From Syntrophaceae bacterium (GTDB taxonomy: Bacteria > Desulfobacterota > SM23-61): a stretch of 8,232 nt of DNA. The stretch is from assembly GCA_003154025.1 (NCBI GenBank), contig PMCE01000541.1:1-8232 (forward strand), written 5' to 3'. A model generated the notes under the pieces. The model had not been told where the DNA came from and ran no database searches. It saw nothing but the letters and a program-made list of their open reading frames with translations. A program made the position numbers and the translations under genes. Numbering within the stretch: the stretch's first letter is position 1; each line of letters starts with the position of its first letter. Below, in pieces: positions 1 to 7,198 of this stretch.

Positions 1-16
1 TCCATATTAAAATGGA
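1..16. promoter_or_regulatory. Near-palindrome, possible activator site
   Basis: TCCATATTAAAATGGA is a 16-base inverted repeat with one symmetric mismatch pair. It lies about 165-180 bp upstream of the start predicted for the sigma-54 promoter at 158-171, which is the usual distance for a bacterial enhancer-binding protein site. The symmetry is seen directly; the function is inference. A second inverted repeat, GGAATT/AATTCC with a 5-base loop, lies at 71-87. I see no convincing gene in positions 1-150, although short open stretches exist on the plus strand. Confidence 0.25.
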
Positions 17-155
17 ACTCCCGCCATGCCCTCTCGCCATCGGAGTTTCCGGGAGCGGGGACCGTTCAAAGGAATTTTTTGAATTCCGAAATCATTTTGG
101 ATAAATATTCAATGGAATGAGGGCCGACCGGTGGAAGGAGCGAGAGCTTCTCACC

Positions 156-172
156 TTGGCATTTGTCTTGCT
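156..172 (+). promoter_or_regulatory. Sigma-54 (-24/-12) promoter
   Basis: TTGGCATTTGTCTTGCT matches the RpoN consensus TTGGCAC-N5-TTGCW, with GG at 158-159, GC at 170-171 and exactly 7 bases between TGGC and TTGC. Transcription would start near 182-184, about 10 bases before the riboswitch aptamer. The position is therefore right for a promoter whose first transcribed structure is the aptamer. Sigma-54 promoters need an enhancer-binding activator, and candidate inverted repeats lie upstream. The match is seen directly; its use is inferred. Confidence 0.7.
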
Positions 173-194
173 TTTTAGATGATTGACATTGGAG

Positions 195-285
195 GACGTA
201 AACCGACAAAACCAAACTCCGAGTAATCGGAGGACGGAAAGCCACGGGTCCTCAGAAATAAGAGGATAGCCGAGTTGCCGAAGTC
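195..285 (+). ncRNA. GEMM-I-like cyclic dinucleotide riboswitch aptamer
   Basis: The stretch has the order of GEMM-I (c-di-GMP-I) aptamers. CAAAC is followed by a perfect 6-bp stem CTCCGA/TCGGAG (217-222, 227-232) closed by a GUAA (GNRA) tetraloop. Next come GGACGGAAAGCC (232-243) and a second hairpin GGGTCCTC/GAGGATAGCC (246-271, 8-base loop). The 3' conserved block AGCCGAGTTGCCG is at 268-280. The stacking adenine of the GCAAAGCC block and the ligand-pairing C of the 3' block are kept. By my alignment to the Vibrio Vc2 RNA, the usual GGCAAAC reads ACCAAAC (211-217) and GCAAAG reads GGAAAG (236-241), so the pocket is atypical. It precedes a GGDEF gene, consistent with feedback control. A covariance-model search against RF01051 would settle the family. 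Confidence 0.75.
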
Positions 286-300
286 GAAAGGCAAGAGTTC

Positions 301-344
301 AACCGGGTTCCCGTGGCGTCAGTAATAACAGGGATCCGGTTTTT
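301..344 (+). terminator. Riboswitch expression-platform terminator
   Basis: AACCGG (301-306) pairs with CCGGTT (336-341) and TCCC (309-312) with GGGA (331-334), followed by a run of five T (340-344). This forms an intrinsic terminator 16 bases after the aptamer and 38 bases before the first start codon. CCCGTGGC (310-317) is also perfectly complementary to GCCACGGG (241-248) inside the aptamer. Aptamer plus terminator and a long-range antiterminator helix therefore look mutually exclusive. I infer that ligand binding favours termination (an OFF switch). Confidence 0.65.
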
Positions 345-381
345 CATTTGGATTTAAGTATTTCGATTAGGAAGGATCAAA

Positions 382-546
382 ATGGGAAGGGAATCAGGAT
401 TTAAAGTAATGCAAATGAGAATCAGCATCTTCATCATCCTGACAATTTTCGCCTTCGCTGCATTCACCATTCGGGAAGAATTAGGAAAAGCTGGCTGGCA
501 GGATGCCTATTTCGGATTCAGCGAGGGCAAGCTGAGATGCCTCTAA
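382..546 (+). CDS. Small single-helix membrane peptide, 54 aa
   Basis: A 54-residue reading frame starts at an ATG with a good ribosome binding site (AGGAAGGA, about 5 bases upstream). It ends at TAA 544-546, overlapping the start of the diguanylate cyclase gene by 10 bases. The protein has a short charged N terminus, one hydrophobic segment at about residues 13-30 (SIFIILTIFAFAAFTI), and a mixed tail. It belongs to no family I recognise. As the first gene after the riboswitch terminator it may be a small membrane partner of the cyclase or a leader frame that couples translation to the next gene, whose own binding site is weak. Existence as a translated frame is moderately supported by the binding site and overlap; function is unknown. 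Confidence 0.55.
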   Translation: MGRESGFKVMQMRISIFIILTIFAFAAFTIREELGKAGWQDAYFGFSEGKLRCL

Positions 547-1601
547 TTGACTATCTCAACCGACAGGATAGATCCCGGGTTTTGAGGGTGGCAATCATTT
601 TGGTGATTTTGATCGGCTACGGCAACTATCTCGCCGGGGTGGAGATTTCCGTCTCCATTTTATACTTATTGCCCGTTTCTCTTGTGAGCTGGTTTGTAGG
701 GAGGAGGGAGGGAGGGTTCATTGCCCTGGCTAGTTCGGCATCTTGGTATGCTGCGGAATGGTCTTTCAGCCGCTACTATTCTCATCCCATCATTTATCAC
801 TGGAATTTGGCCGTAATGTTCGGCTTTTTTTCCATCATAAACTTTGCGATGTCACGATTTAAAAAGGCCTTGGAAGACGAAAAGAAGCAGGCGAGAGTCG
901 ATTATTTGACCGGGTTGACGAATTCAATGGCCTTTTTCGACTTGGCCGAAAAAGAAATTGACCGTTCCCGCAGATACAGGCATCCCTTGACCCTCCTATA
1001 CCTCGACTGCGATAATTTTAAGAACGTAAACGACAAATTCGGCCATCAAATCGGAAATCGACTCCTGCATTTCTTGGCTACCGTTCTGGAAAGCAATACC
1101 CGGACCATTGATATCGTGGCCCGTTTGGGAGGGGATGAATTTGCCATTCTGATGCCCGAAACAGGGGAGCAGATTGTCCCGCAGGCCGTACAACGACTTC
1201 ACACCCGACTTGTAGATGCTTTGCGCAAGATGGGGTGGCCCGTCACCTTGAGCATGGGAGCGGCTATCTATCTTGACCCGCCAGCGTCGGCGGAGGATAT
1301 GATCAAGAGCGCCGATCGACTCATGCTCCAGGCTAAAAGCGAAGGAAAAAACAGAGTCCACTACAAAGTTTTTGGGCTTCCAAAAGCGCGTGGAGAAGCG
1401 ACTCTTGCAGCTAAAGGGACCTTTTTCCTTGACTCCACGATCCGCCCAGATATACTCGGGTTAGCCGTCCACAGCTTCCCGACGGGAGAGCATTTTTCCA
1501 CCGATTCCACAATAGATTTCCAGCAAGAAGATTCATATCTTTTGGATAGTTCAAAATTCATCCACCCCCGCGGTCAAAACCCCCAAACTCCCACGAAGTA
1601 A
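537..1601 (+). CDS. Membrane diguanylate cyclase (GGDEF protein)
   Basis: The 354-residue protein is predicted to make cyclic di-GMP from two GTP at the inner membrane. Residues about 16-105 hold three or four hydrophobic segments, acting as a sensor or anchor of no recognised type. A short linker rich in charged residues (about 107-120) leads to the GGDEF domain at about 118-277. Its landmarks are D-Y-L-T-G-L-T-N (122-129), the metal Asp region LDCDNFKNVND (156-166), the signature GGDEF (198-202) and an intact inhibitory I-site RTID (189-192) five residues before it. An active, product-inhibited enzyme is therefore expected. About 75 residues after the domain form a low-complexity tail I cannot assign. 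The ATG overlaps the end of the upstream small frame; its own binding site (GAGGG about 10 bases away) is weak, which suggests translational coupling. The sigma-54 promoter and the GEMM-like riboswitch upstream imply control by an activator and by the product. Confidence 0.92.
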   Translation: MPLIDYLNRQDRSRVLRVAIILVILIGYGNYLAGVEISVSILYLLPVSLVSWFVGRREGGFIALASSASWYAAEWSFSRYYSHPIIYHWNLAVMFGFFSIINFAMSRFKKALEDEKKQARVDYLTGLTNSMAFFDLAEKEIDRSRRYRHPLTLLYLDCDNFKNVNDKFGHQIGNRLLHFLATVLESNTRTIDIVARLGGDEFAILMPETGEQIVPQAVQRLHTRLVDALRKMGWPVTLSMGAAIYLDPPASAEDMIKSADRLMLQAKSEGKNRVHYKVFGLPKARGEATLAAKGTFFLDSTIRPDILGLAVHSFPTGEHFSTDSTIDFQQEDSYLLDSSKFIHPRGQNPQTPTK

Positions 1602-1933
1602 CTACTCTCGTCAGAATATTCCGCAACTGTTTTCGTTAACCTCCAAACCCTAAAGCATCTCTTGATTCAACCGTAGTTGGCCCAATGTTGACTCGGAGGC
1701 GGGCTTCTTGCTTCCGCCTTCGGGATGACTCTTATTAGCCTTTATCTCTAATCCTTTTTGGGAAACAAACATCTACGTTCAGGTTCCCTTCTTCCCCGGC
1801 TCGATTCGTGATGCGAAGGCGCTTTGCGAAGGCCAGTTTTAAAGATACATGGTTCAGATCTTAGTCTTGATAAACCGGATCGAGTTAGGTAAGTTAGGTT
1901 TTCGGCCATGACAATGGTTTAAGGAGGAGCTCG
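1602..1933. other. 332-base intergenic gap
   Basis: No gene is seen here. AGGCGG (1697-1702) and CCGCCT (1714-1719) form a hairpin 95 bases after the cyclase stop, but no T run follows, so it is at best a rho-independent-like or processing structure. A weak sigma-70 candidate for the downstream gene is TTGATA (1867-1872), a 17-base spacer and TAAGTT (1890-1895). Confidence 0.4.
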
Positions 1934-3458
1934 ATGAAAACGGGGGAAATGCGCTTCGCAGTGATTTTTTCCGGCCTGATGTTGCAGATCCTCTCGCACA
2001 ATGTCCTGGCCGCCCCGCAGGGAGTGTTCAAGCAGGCCATGCATTGGGGGCTTTCGGCTGAATACCTGGACCCCGGGACCAACATGGGGGCTACGACTTC
2101 GCAGATTCTCCTCTATCTTTTTCACGACGCCCTGGTGAAGCCGATGCCTTCGGGAGAATATGCCCCCTGCCTGGCCGAGTCTTACACTATTTCTCCGGAT
2201 GCCAAGACGTACGAATTCAAGCTCCGGCGGGGAGTGAAATTTCACAACGGGGACCCGATGACCGCTGAGGATGTGGCCTTCAGTTTCTGGCGCTACAAGT
2301 CCAACCAGGCCAAATTCATTCAGGACAAAACGGAAAAGGTCGAAATCGTCGATCCGTACCTGGTCCGCTTTCACTTCAAAGAGCCCTTCCCGGAATTCCT
2401 GGAGTATCCCATCTATGGCACTTCGATCGGATGGATGGTGCCCAAGAAGCATATAGAAAAGGTGGGAGAAGCAGCCTATAAGAAACATCCCATCGGGTGC
2501 GGCCCGGACAAGTTCATTGAGTTTATCAGTGGAGTGAAGGCCATCGGGGAGGCGTTTGAGGATTACTGGAGAAAAGTGCCCAACGTGAAAAGAATCGAGC
2601 TTCATATCATCATCGAGGCGTCGACCCGCCTGGCCATGGTGAAAAGAGGAGAGGTGGATATCGCCACCCTCATGACCGGGATATTTTACGAGAATGTAAA
2701 GAAGGACCCGGGCCTCAGGCTCCTCGAGCCCCTCAGTCCCGCCCGCTGGTGTCTGTATATCACCTCCCAGTGGGACCCCAAATCCCCGTGGTCCGACGTC
2801 AGGGTTCGGAAGGCCGCGAGCATGGCGATCGACCGCAAGGCCCTGGCCGATGTCCACATGCCCGGATGCGGGCCGATCGGGAATATCGCCCTGGAGGGGG
2901 ACCCCGCGGCGATTCCTTTTCCGCCGGACCCTTACGACCCGGCGCAAGCCCGTAGGCTCCAGACGGAAGCGGGCTACCCCAAGGGATTCAACGGAGGTAA
3001 ATTTTATCCTTATGAGGGAAGTTATTGGCCCTACGGGGAGCAAATCGCCACCTACTTGAAGGCGGTCGGGATTAGCCTCGAAACCACCCTTCTGGACCGG
3101 CCGGCATGGTTCGCCTACCGCTAGGGCGGCAAGATGAAGGGCGGAATTTTCGTCGAAACCGCCTCCTACCCGACGATCGGCGCGCGCCTGCGATACATCT
3201 TCGGCGCCGGTTCCTACGGCAATTATCCGGATATCCAGGCAATCTGGGACCAATACAAGACGGCGGTAGATCCGAAGATCAGAAAAGATCTGATCGGCCA
3301 GGTTCAGAAAATGATCTACGAAAAGAGGATGCTCCTCCCCCCCCACATCCCTCAACTCGCCGACCGGGGCAGGCCCCAGGATCAAAGGCAACCCCTTCAA
3401 GATTCAGCCCCTGATCTGGTTTACGGCCCCTTTCGAGGACATCGAGCTGCAAAACTGA
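1934..3458 (+). pseudogene. ABC substrate-binding protein, family 5 (peptide/nickel type), disrupted
   Basis: Read through its two lesions, this is a full-length (about 507 residue) extracytoplasmic family 5 binding protein. It begins with a good AAGGAGGAG site and a signal peptide (residues 1-27, cleavage after VLA-A). The family signature FKLRRGVKFHNGDPMTAEDV lies at about residues 96-115. Such proteins deliver oligopeptides or other small solutes to an ABC importer. An in-frame TAG (3122-3124) follows WFAYR, where relatives have a Gln or Glu codon, and the same frame resumes with GGKMKGG. A second lesion is a one-base gain in a run of eight C (3337-3344). Removing one C gives MLLPPTSLNSPTGAGPRIKG and the typical ending FTAPFEDIELQN, stop TGA 3456-3458. 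No permease or ATPase gene is nearby, so it is an orphan. It could be a true pseudogene or contain sequencing errors. Protein 1934-3124 alone would lack the C-terminal lobe region. Confidence 0.88.
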
Positions 3459-3520
3459 CCGGTCGACTCCTCGTTTGTACGGCGTTGATTGTGGTAGGAT
3501 CCTTACTGGAGGCCGAAAAC

Positions 3521-4585
3521 ATGAGCATCTTATTCTCCCCGCTGAGATTGCGCCAAATCGAATTCAAAAACCGGATCTTTGTCTCCCCCATGTGCCAGTA
3601 CAGCAGTGAGAGCGGCCTGCCAGGAGACTGGCATTTCATTCATCTCGGCAGCCGGGCGGTGGGCGGGGCCGGTCTGGTGTTTACCGAAGCGACTGCGGTC
3701 TCCCCGGAGGGGCGGATTTCTCCGTGGGACCTCGGGATATGGTCGGATCAGCCTATTCCTGCTCTTCGCCGGATCACTTCCTTTATCCGGGCCCAGGGAG
3801 CGGTTCCCGGTATCCAACTGGCCCATGCCGGCCGCAAAGCCTCCACCGATGCGCCCTGGAGGAGTCGGGACCCCTTGCCTCCGGAAAATGGCGGTTGGCA
3901 GCCCGTAGCTCCCAGTCCGATCCCTCTCGACAGCCGATCTCCCCTTCCTCGGGAGCTTTCCACGGCCGAGATTGAGGGAACCACCGCCGATTTCGTCGAG
4001 GCGGCCCGCCGAAGCCTCGAGGCCGGGTTTGAGTCCCTGGAGATCCACATGGCACATGGATACCTTTTCCACCAGTTCCTGTCGCCCTTAACCAACGCGA
4101 GAAATGACCGGTATGGTGGAAGCCTCGAGAGCCGCGCTCGCTTCCCTCTGGAGACAGCTAAGGCGGTAAGGGAGGTATGGCCCGCCCCTTTCCCTTTATT
4201 TGTGAGGATCTCCTGCACGGATTGGTTGGAGAAGGGATGGGATTTGGCTCAATCTATCGAACTCTGCCGGCGTCTCAAGAAGATCGGGGTGGACCTGATT
4301 GACTGCTCCAGCGGCGGATTGTTTCCCGATGTCCGAATTCCGGTTGCTCCCGGATACCAGACTCCCTTTGCCGCGACGATTCGTCAACAGGCCGGGATCG
4401 CCACGGGCGCTGTGGGCCTCATTACCGAACCCGCCCAGGCCGAGCAGATCGTTTCCACGGGGCAAGCCGATGCCGTCTTCCTGGCCCGGGAGTTCCTGCG
4501 TGATCCGCACTGGCCTCTTCATGCCGCCCGGACCCTCGGAGTAGACATCTCCTGGCCGAAACAATACGCAAGGGCCAAGAAATAG
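3521..4585 (+). CDS. NADH:flavin oxidoreductase, Old Yellow Enzyme family (YqjM/XenA class)
   Basis: This 354-residue FMN enzyme of the ene-reductase family reduces activated C=C bonds or electrophilic xenobiotics with NAD(P)H in the cytoplasm. It is a single TIM barrel. SPMCQYSS places the redox-tuning Cys at residue 25 and the partner Tyr at 27, as in thermophilic-like/YqjM enzymes. GIQLAHAGRK is at 97-106. The substrate-binding pair is in HMAHGY (His176, His179, Tyr181), FVRIS carries Arg229, and ATGAVGLI and LAREFLRDP close the FMN phosphate site. A segment of about 20 extra residues at 110-130 resembles XenA more than YqjM. The start is the ATG 8 bases after GGAGG (3508-3512). The frame stays open far upstream to 3134, but that part belongs to the broken binding-protein gene. 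The gene is 62 bases downstream of that gene and may share its transcript. The stop is TAG. Physiological substrate unknown. Confidence 0.92.
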   Translation: MSILFSPLRLRQIEFKNRIFVSPMCQYSSESGLPGDWHFIHLGSRAVGGAGLVFTEATAVSPEGRISPWDLGIWSDQPIPALRRITSFIRAQGAVPGIQLAHAGRKASTDAPWRSRDPLPPENGGWQPVAPSPIPLDSRSPLPRELSTAEIEGTTADFVEAARRSLEAGFESLEIHMAHGYLFHQFLSPLTNARNDRYGGSLESRARFPLETAKAVREVWPAPFPLFVRISCTDWLEKGWDLAQSIELCRRLKKIGVDLIDCSSGGLFPDVRIPVAPGYQTPFAATIRQQAGIATGAVGLITEPAQAEQIVSTGQADAVFLAREFLRDPHWPLHAARTLGVDISWPKQYARAKK

Positions 4586-4766
4586 CCCGGGCCTCATCTA
4601 TTTTCCAAAGGGACATTTTCCGAACAAGCGGGAGGTCAAAGGAAGGAAATCTTGTCTCCTACCTTCTCTTCAAGATTTCATCCAAAAATACCGATATGTT
4701 TTATGCCCGATGTTGGACTGACCGGGGAAGATTTTGGCGTTCAACCCACCGATCGAACCTTGAGGA

Positions 4767-5315
4767 ATGATGAAGCATGCCACGGCCCTGATCCTATTCC
4801 TTCTCGTCTTTGAACCTCCATCCTGGGCGGAGACCTACGATCAATGGGTGTCAAATTGCATGTCCTACAGGGATGTCGCCGTATGGCTGAACGACAACTT
4901 CCGTTACGAGCCGGATCGTTCCGGGGAGAGCCGGGCTTCCGGCAAGGCCGGGAGAAAGCAGCTTACCATGAAGGAGAGGGAAGAAACCTTCCGGTACCGA
5001 ACGGGCTGTTCCTTAGAGGCTTCCCTTTTTGCCAGGGAAACGCTGAATCGCATCAGCCCTGATTATCGCGCCGAGATCATCCATCTTTCCTTGGAACGAT
5101 CGCCGGTCCATTACCTTTGCGGCTTCTACGTGGGGGAAAGGCTCTTCGTCATGGACTACGGGAATCCGCGGGAGAACTTGATTGGGACCTTTGGGCCGTT
5201 TGAGGATCTAAACGATTACCTCCAAAGGTTCTGGCTGAAACGTCTGCGCCCTCCATCCAAGGCCATCCGCTGCGCCTTCGGGATGGCTTCGGTCCTCCCA
5301 TCCAAACCGCGATAA
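4767..5315 (+). CDS. Exported transglutaminase-like cysteine protein
   Basis: This 182-residue secreted protein has a signal peptide (residues 1-21, hydrophobic core ALILFLLVF, cleavage after SWA). The mature part carries the order of a transglutaminase-like/papain-fold catalytic triad: Cys81 in TGCSLEAS, His115 in SPVHYLCGF and Asp130 in FVMDYG. Such bacterial periplasmic proteins are proteases, amidases or transferases, and the substrate cannot be told. A second half-conserved Cys (118) and Cys31 could form a disulfide. Two adjacent ATGs (4767, 4770) are possible starts; an in-frame TGA at 4761 rules out anything longer. The GAGG ribosome site is unusually close to both, so expression may be low. 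It lies 181 bases after the flavoprotein and converges with the minus-strand gene ending 7 bases away. Family call moderate, function unknown. Confidence 0.7.
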   Translation: MMKHATALILFLLVFEPPSWAETYDQWVSNCMSYRDVAVWLNDNFRYEPDRSGESRASGKAGRKQLTMKEREETFRYRTGCSLEASLFARETLNRISPDYRAEIIHLSLERSPVHYLCGFYVGERLFVMDYGNPRENLIGTFGPFEDLNDYLQRFWLKRLRPPSKAIRCAFGMASVLPSKPR

Positions 5316-5322
5316 TCCCCCT

Positions 5323-6162
5323 TCACCCCCCGATTTGCACCGTCCCCCGAATCCGTCTCAAAAGCGATACCACGCTGAGACAAGACAGCAGACTGGTTTT
5401 CGGGTTATCGGGATTGGGCCAATTGGCCAGCCGGATCTCGAAAGAGCCGAAGGCGCCCCGGGCGCGGATCTCGTGGATGTTTTGATCGATCCCGGGGTCG
5501 GCGATCATCCGGACAACGGTCTTTTCCGGTCCCACGCCGGCCAGGCTGATGGTGGCGGCCACATTCACGTTCTGGGGGAACTTTACCACGGCCTCGGCCG
5601 CCGGCCCTTCATAGAGGGCCCGGGGTTCGCGCAGTCCCTCCAGGTCGACCCCCGGGATTTTCCCGAGGGCCCGAGGGGGTTTCCGGGTCGTAAGACTCAC
5701 TTCCTCCAAACCTTGCAGTTTGGCGGCTTGCAAAGCGTCCATGGCCCCGATGGCTCCGGAGGGAAGATAGATGCGGCATCCCTTCTCCTCCGCTTTGGCG
5801 GCCAGCTCGGCGAAGAAAGAACCCTGAACCAAAGCTCCTACACTCATGATCAGAAGGTCCATTCCCCTGGACAGGAAAAAACCGGCGCATTCCTTGACCA
5901 CTTTCTGATTGGCACATTCAATCACCAATTCCAAGGGATAGGGGGCCAGCTCTTCAAAAGACTCCACCCAGGGGACGGAATGCCTTTTCATCTGTTGGAG
6001 GATTTCGGGAGAAGGGGTCCTGACATCCGCGGCTGCCATTAACTGAATGCCCGGCACCCGCCCCTCCAGAATTTCCCGGGCCACGAAGCTTCCCATCGAG
6101 CCGAGACCGATCAACCCGACTCGCAGAGAGGGATGGGTATTTTGAGGAGGTTTCCTGTCCAT
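5323..6162 (-). CDS. nadX: L-aspartate dehydrogenase (NadX-like)
   Basis: The 279-residue protein resembles NAD(P)-dependent aspartate dehydrogenases, which turn L-aspartate into iminoaspartate. That product feeds quinolinate and NAD synthesis in organisms lacking aspartate oxidase, or aspartate breakdown. The N-terminal Rossmann fold has GLIGLGSMG (about residues 16-24). The catalytic half has PSGAIGAMDA (134-143), FPQNVNVAAT (195-204), the conserved His230 in NIHEI, and NPDNPKTS (250-257) before the usual hydrophobic C-terminal helix. I chose ATG 6162 because AAGGAAGG (6171-6178) sits 8 bases upstream and the resulting length fits the family. An in-frame GTG at 6216 would add 18 residues and has no binding site. 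No nadA, nadB or nadC is in the window, so the pathway role is not confirmed by neighbours. The stop is a genuine TGA, with no redox motif around it. Confidence 0.85.
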   Translation of the reverse strand: MDRKPPQNTHPSLRVGLIGLGSMGSFVAREILEGRVPGIQLMAAADVRTPSPEILQQMKRHSVPWVESFEELAPYPLELVIECANQKVVKECAGFFLSRGMDLLIMSVGALVQGSFFAELAAKAEEKGCRIYLPSGAIGAMDALQAAKLQGLEEVSLTTRKPPRALGKIPGVDLEGLREPRALYEGPAAEAVVKFPQNVNVAATISLAGVGPEKTVVRMIADPGIDQNIHEIRARGAFGSFEIRLANWPNPDNPKTSLLSCLSVVSLLRRIRGTVQIGG

Positions 6163-6318
6163 GGCTCTCGCCTTCCTTTCCAGCCAACGGGGGAAGAAAC
6201 TCCCAATCATCGGCACCCGATCATATTAGCTTTGGGAACGAAAAGGTTCAAGATGGAAAAGGCTTGCTTTCGTTCTTGAATCTGCGAGCTGGGAATCTTC
6301 CGCTCACCGGGAGAGGGC

Positions 6319-6345
6319 AAAAAAAGAGGGCCCCATGGGCCCCCT
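6319..6345 (-). terminator. Intrinsic terminator of the DsbC-like gene
   Basis: On the minus strand AGGGGGCCC pairs with GGGCCCTCT across a three-base loop (9 bp, one G-U), followed by a run of six to seven T. It lies 29 bases after the stop codon of the selenoprotein gene. Confidence 0.85.
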
Positions 6346-6373
6346 TGAATTGGAGACAAAAGGTTAGGGACGG

Positions 6374-7198
6374 TTATTTGGATTCGGGTTTGGGAACTCC
6401 GTTGATGAAGTCGATCAACTGTTTGGCCTGCATCATTCCGGTGTGGACCCGGCCGTCGGGCAAGACCAGGGCCGGAGTTCCGGTAATGCCCAGGGCTTCA
6501 GCCACTTTCATGCTGGCGTCGACTTCATTGGTGTCACACTCCGGCTTGGGAATCTCCTTCTTGGCGAAAGCATCCTCCAGCATCTTGAGCGACCGGTTGC
6601 AAACGATGGTCTTCGATTTCCAGTAGGCGTCCTTATGCATGGCCAGGGGGGACAGAAGGATGTAAAAAGCGATATCTTTTCTTTCTTTCAGAACCTTCTC
6701 CATCTCCTGATGGAGTGTGGCGCAGTAGGGTCAGTCCGGGTCGGTGAAGACAGCCACCTTTTTGGGAGAAATCGGGTCCCCCATGACCAGCGCCTGGTTC
6801 AGGGGGATCTTGGAGAAATCAACTCTCCGGCTCTCCTGCAGCGCGACCAGCCGCTCCATGGTCTTGTTCTTGCCGGTCTTGACTTCGAGGATCGAGCCCG
6901 AAACAACGACGTAGGTCTTGGAGAAGTCCACGTAGAACAGGCCCGGCCTTCCTTTGTTGTTGACGGAAACCTCCCAGAGGCCCTTCAACGGGCTTGCCTG
7001 GATCTTCAGGATCTCCGCGTCGGTGGCCTTCAGGCTCTTCAGGATTTCCATTACATCCTGATTGGTTATGGTGTGGCACTTCTGGCAGTCCATCTCGCAG
7101 CCGGTCTTGTCGAAGGCCTTCACGGGGGAAGAATTCAGCTGGAGAAGGGCGCAGGCCATGAATACGACGGAAAACAGGAGAAGAAAGTATCGAACCAT
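6374..7198 (-). CDS. DsbC/DsbG-like thiol:disulfide selenoprotein with CxxCH motif
   Basis: Reading the TGA at 6731-6733 as selenocysteine gives one 274-residue exported protein. An export segment (residues about 4-28) precedes C34-x3-C38-x2-C41-H42, which includes a CxxCH c-type haem signature. Residues about 48-112 match the DsbC N-terminal dimerisation domain (LYVDFSKTYVV-type strands, SGSILEVKTG). The thioredoxin-fold domain begins near 130 with VAVFTDPD-U156-P-Y-C159-ATLHQEM. DsbC has FTDPTCGYCHKLH at this place, so Sec replaces the nucleophilic first Cys of CxxC. Cys200 and Cys221 match the structural disulfide pair, and TGTPALV supplies cis-Pro242. The predicted role is periplasmic disulfide isomerase or reductase. 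Start 7198 is chosen because GGAGAG lies about 10 bases upstream and a perfect TATAAT lies at 7235-7240; the frame runs open to an ATG at 7246 without a binding site. Without Sec decoding the protein would stop exactly before its active site. Confidence 0.9.
6698..6715 (-). promoter_or_regulatory. Bacterial SECIS hairpin, DsbC-like gene
   Basis: On the minus strand CTCCATC pairs with GATGGAG (7 bp, perfect) around the loop AGGA, starting 16 bases after the UGA (6731-6733), with the loop 23-26 bases after it. Spacing and a GG-bearing apical loop match the SelB-binding hairpin of bacterial selenoprotein mRNAs. GACC at the UGA could pair with GGUU beyond the hairpin as a lower stem. Confidence 0.75.

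Noticed and set aside
3122..3124. TAG as pyrrolysine or a recoded sense codon
   Set aside because: TAG is used as a normal stop for the flavoprotein at 4583-4585, the binding-protein family has no reason for pyrrolysine, and a second lesion lies nearby.
1919..3400. 493-codon minus-strand open frame
   Set aside because: It lies antisense to the clearly recognisable binding-protein gene, has no ribosome site or family motifs, and is a by-product of the codon bias of the real gene.
3134..4585. A fused binding-protein/flavoprotein gene starting at 3134
   Set aside because: The true binding-protein C terminus (PRIKGNPF to IELQN) is in another frame after the C8 run and ends at 3458. The flavoprotein has its own GGAGG site and family-typical start at 3521.
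5323..5325. Third selenocysteine UGA at the end of the aspartate dehydrogenase
   Set aside because: The protein is already complete to its C-terminal helix, and no redox motif follows.
5335..6042. 235-codon plus-strand open frame
   Set aside because: It is antisense to the aspartate dehydrogenase, whose motifs and ribosome site are unambiguous.
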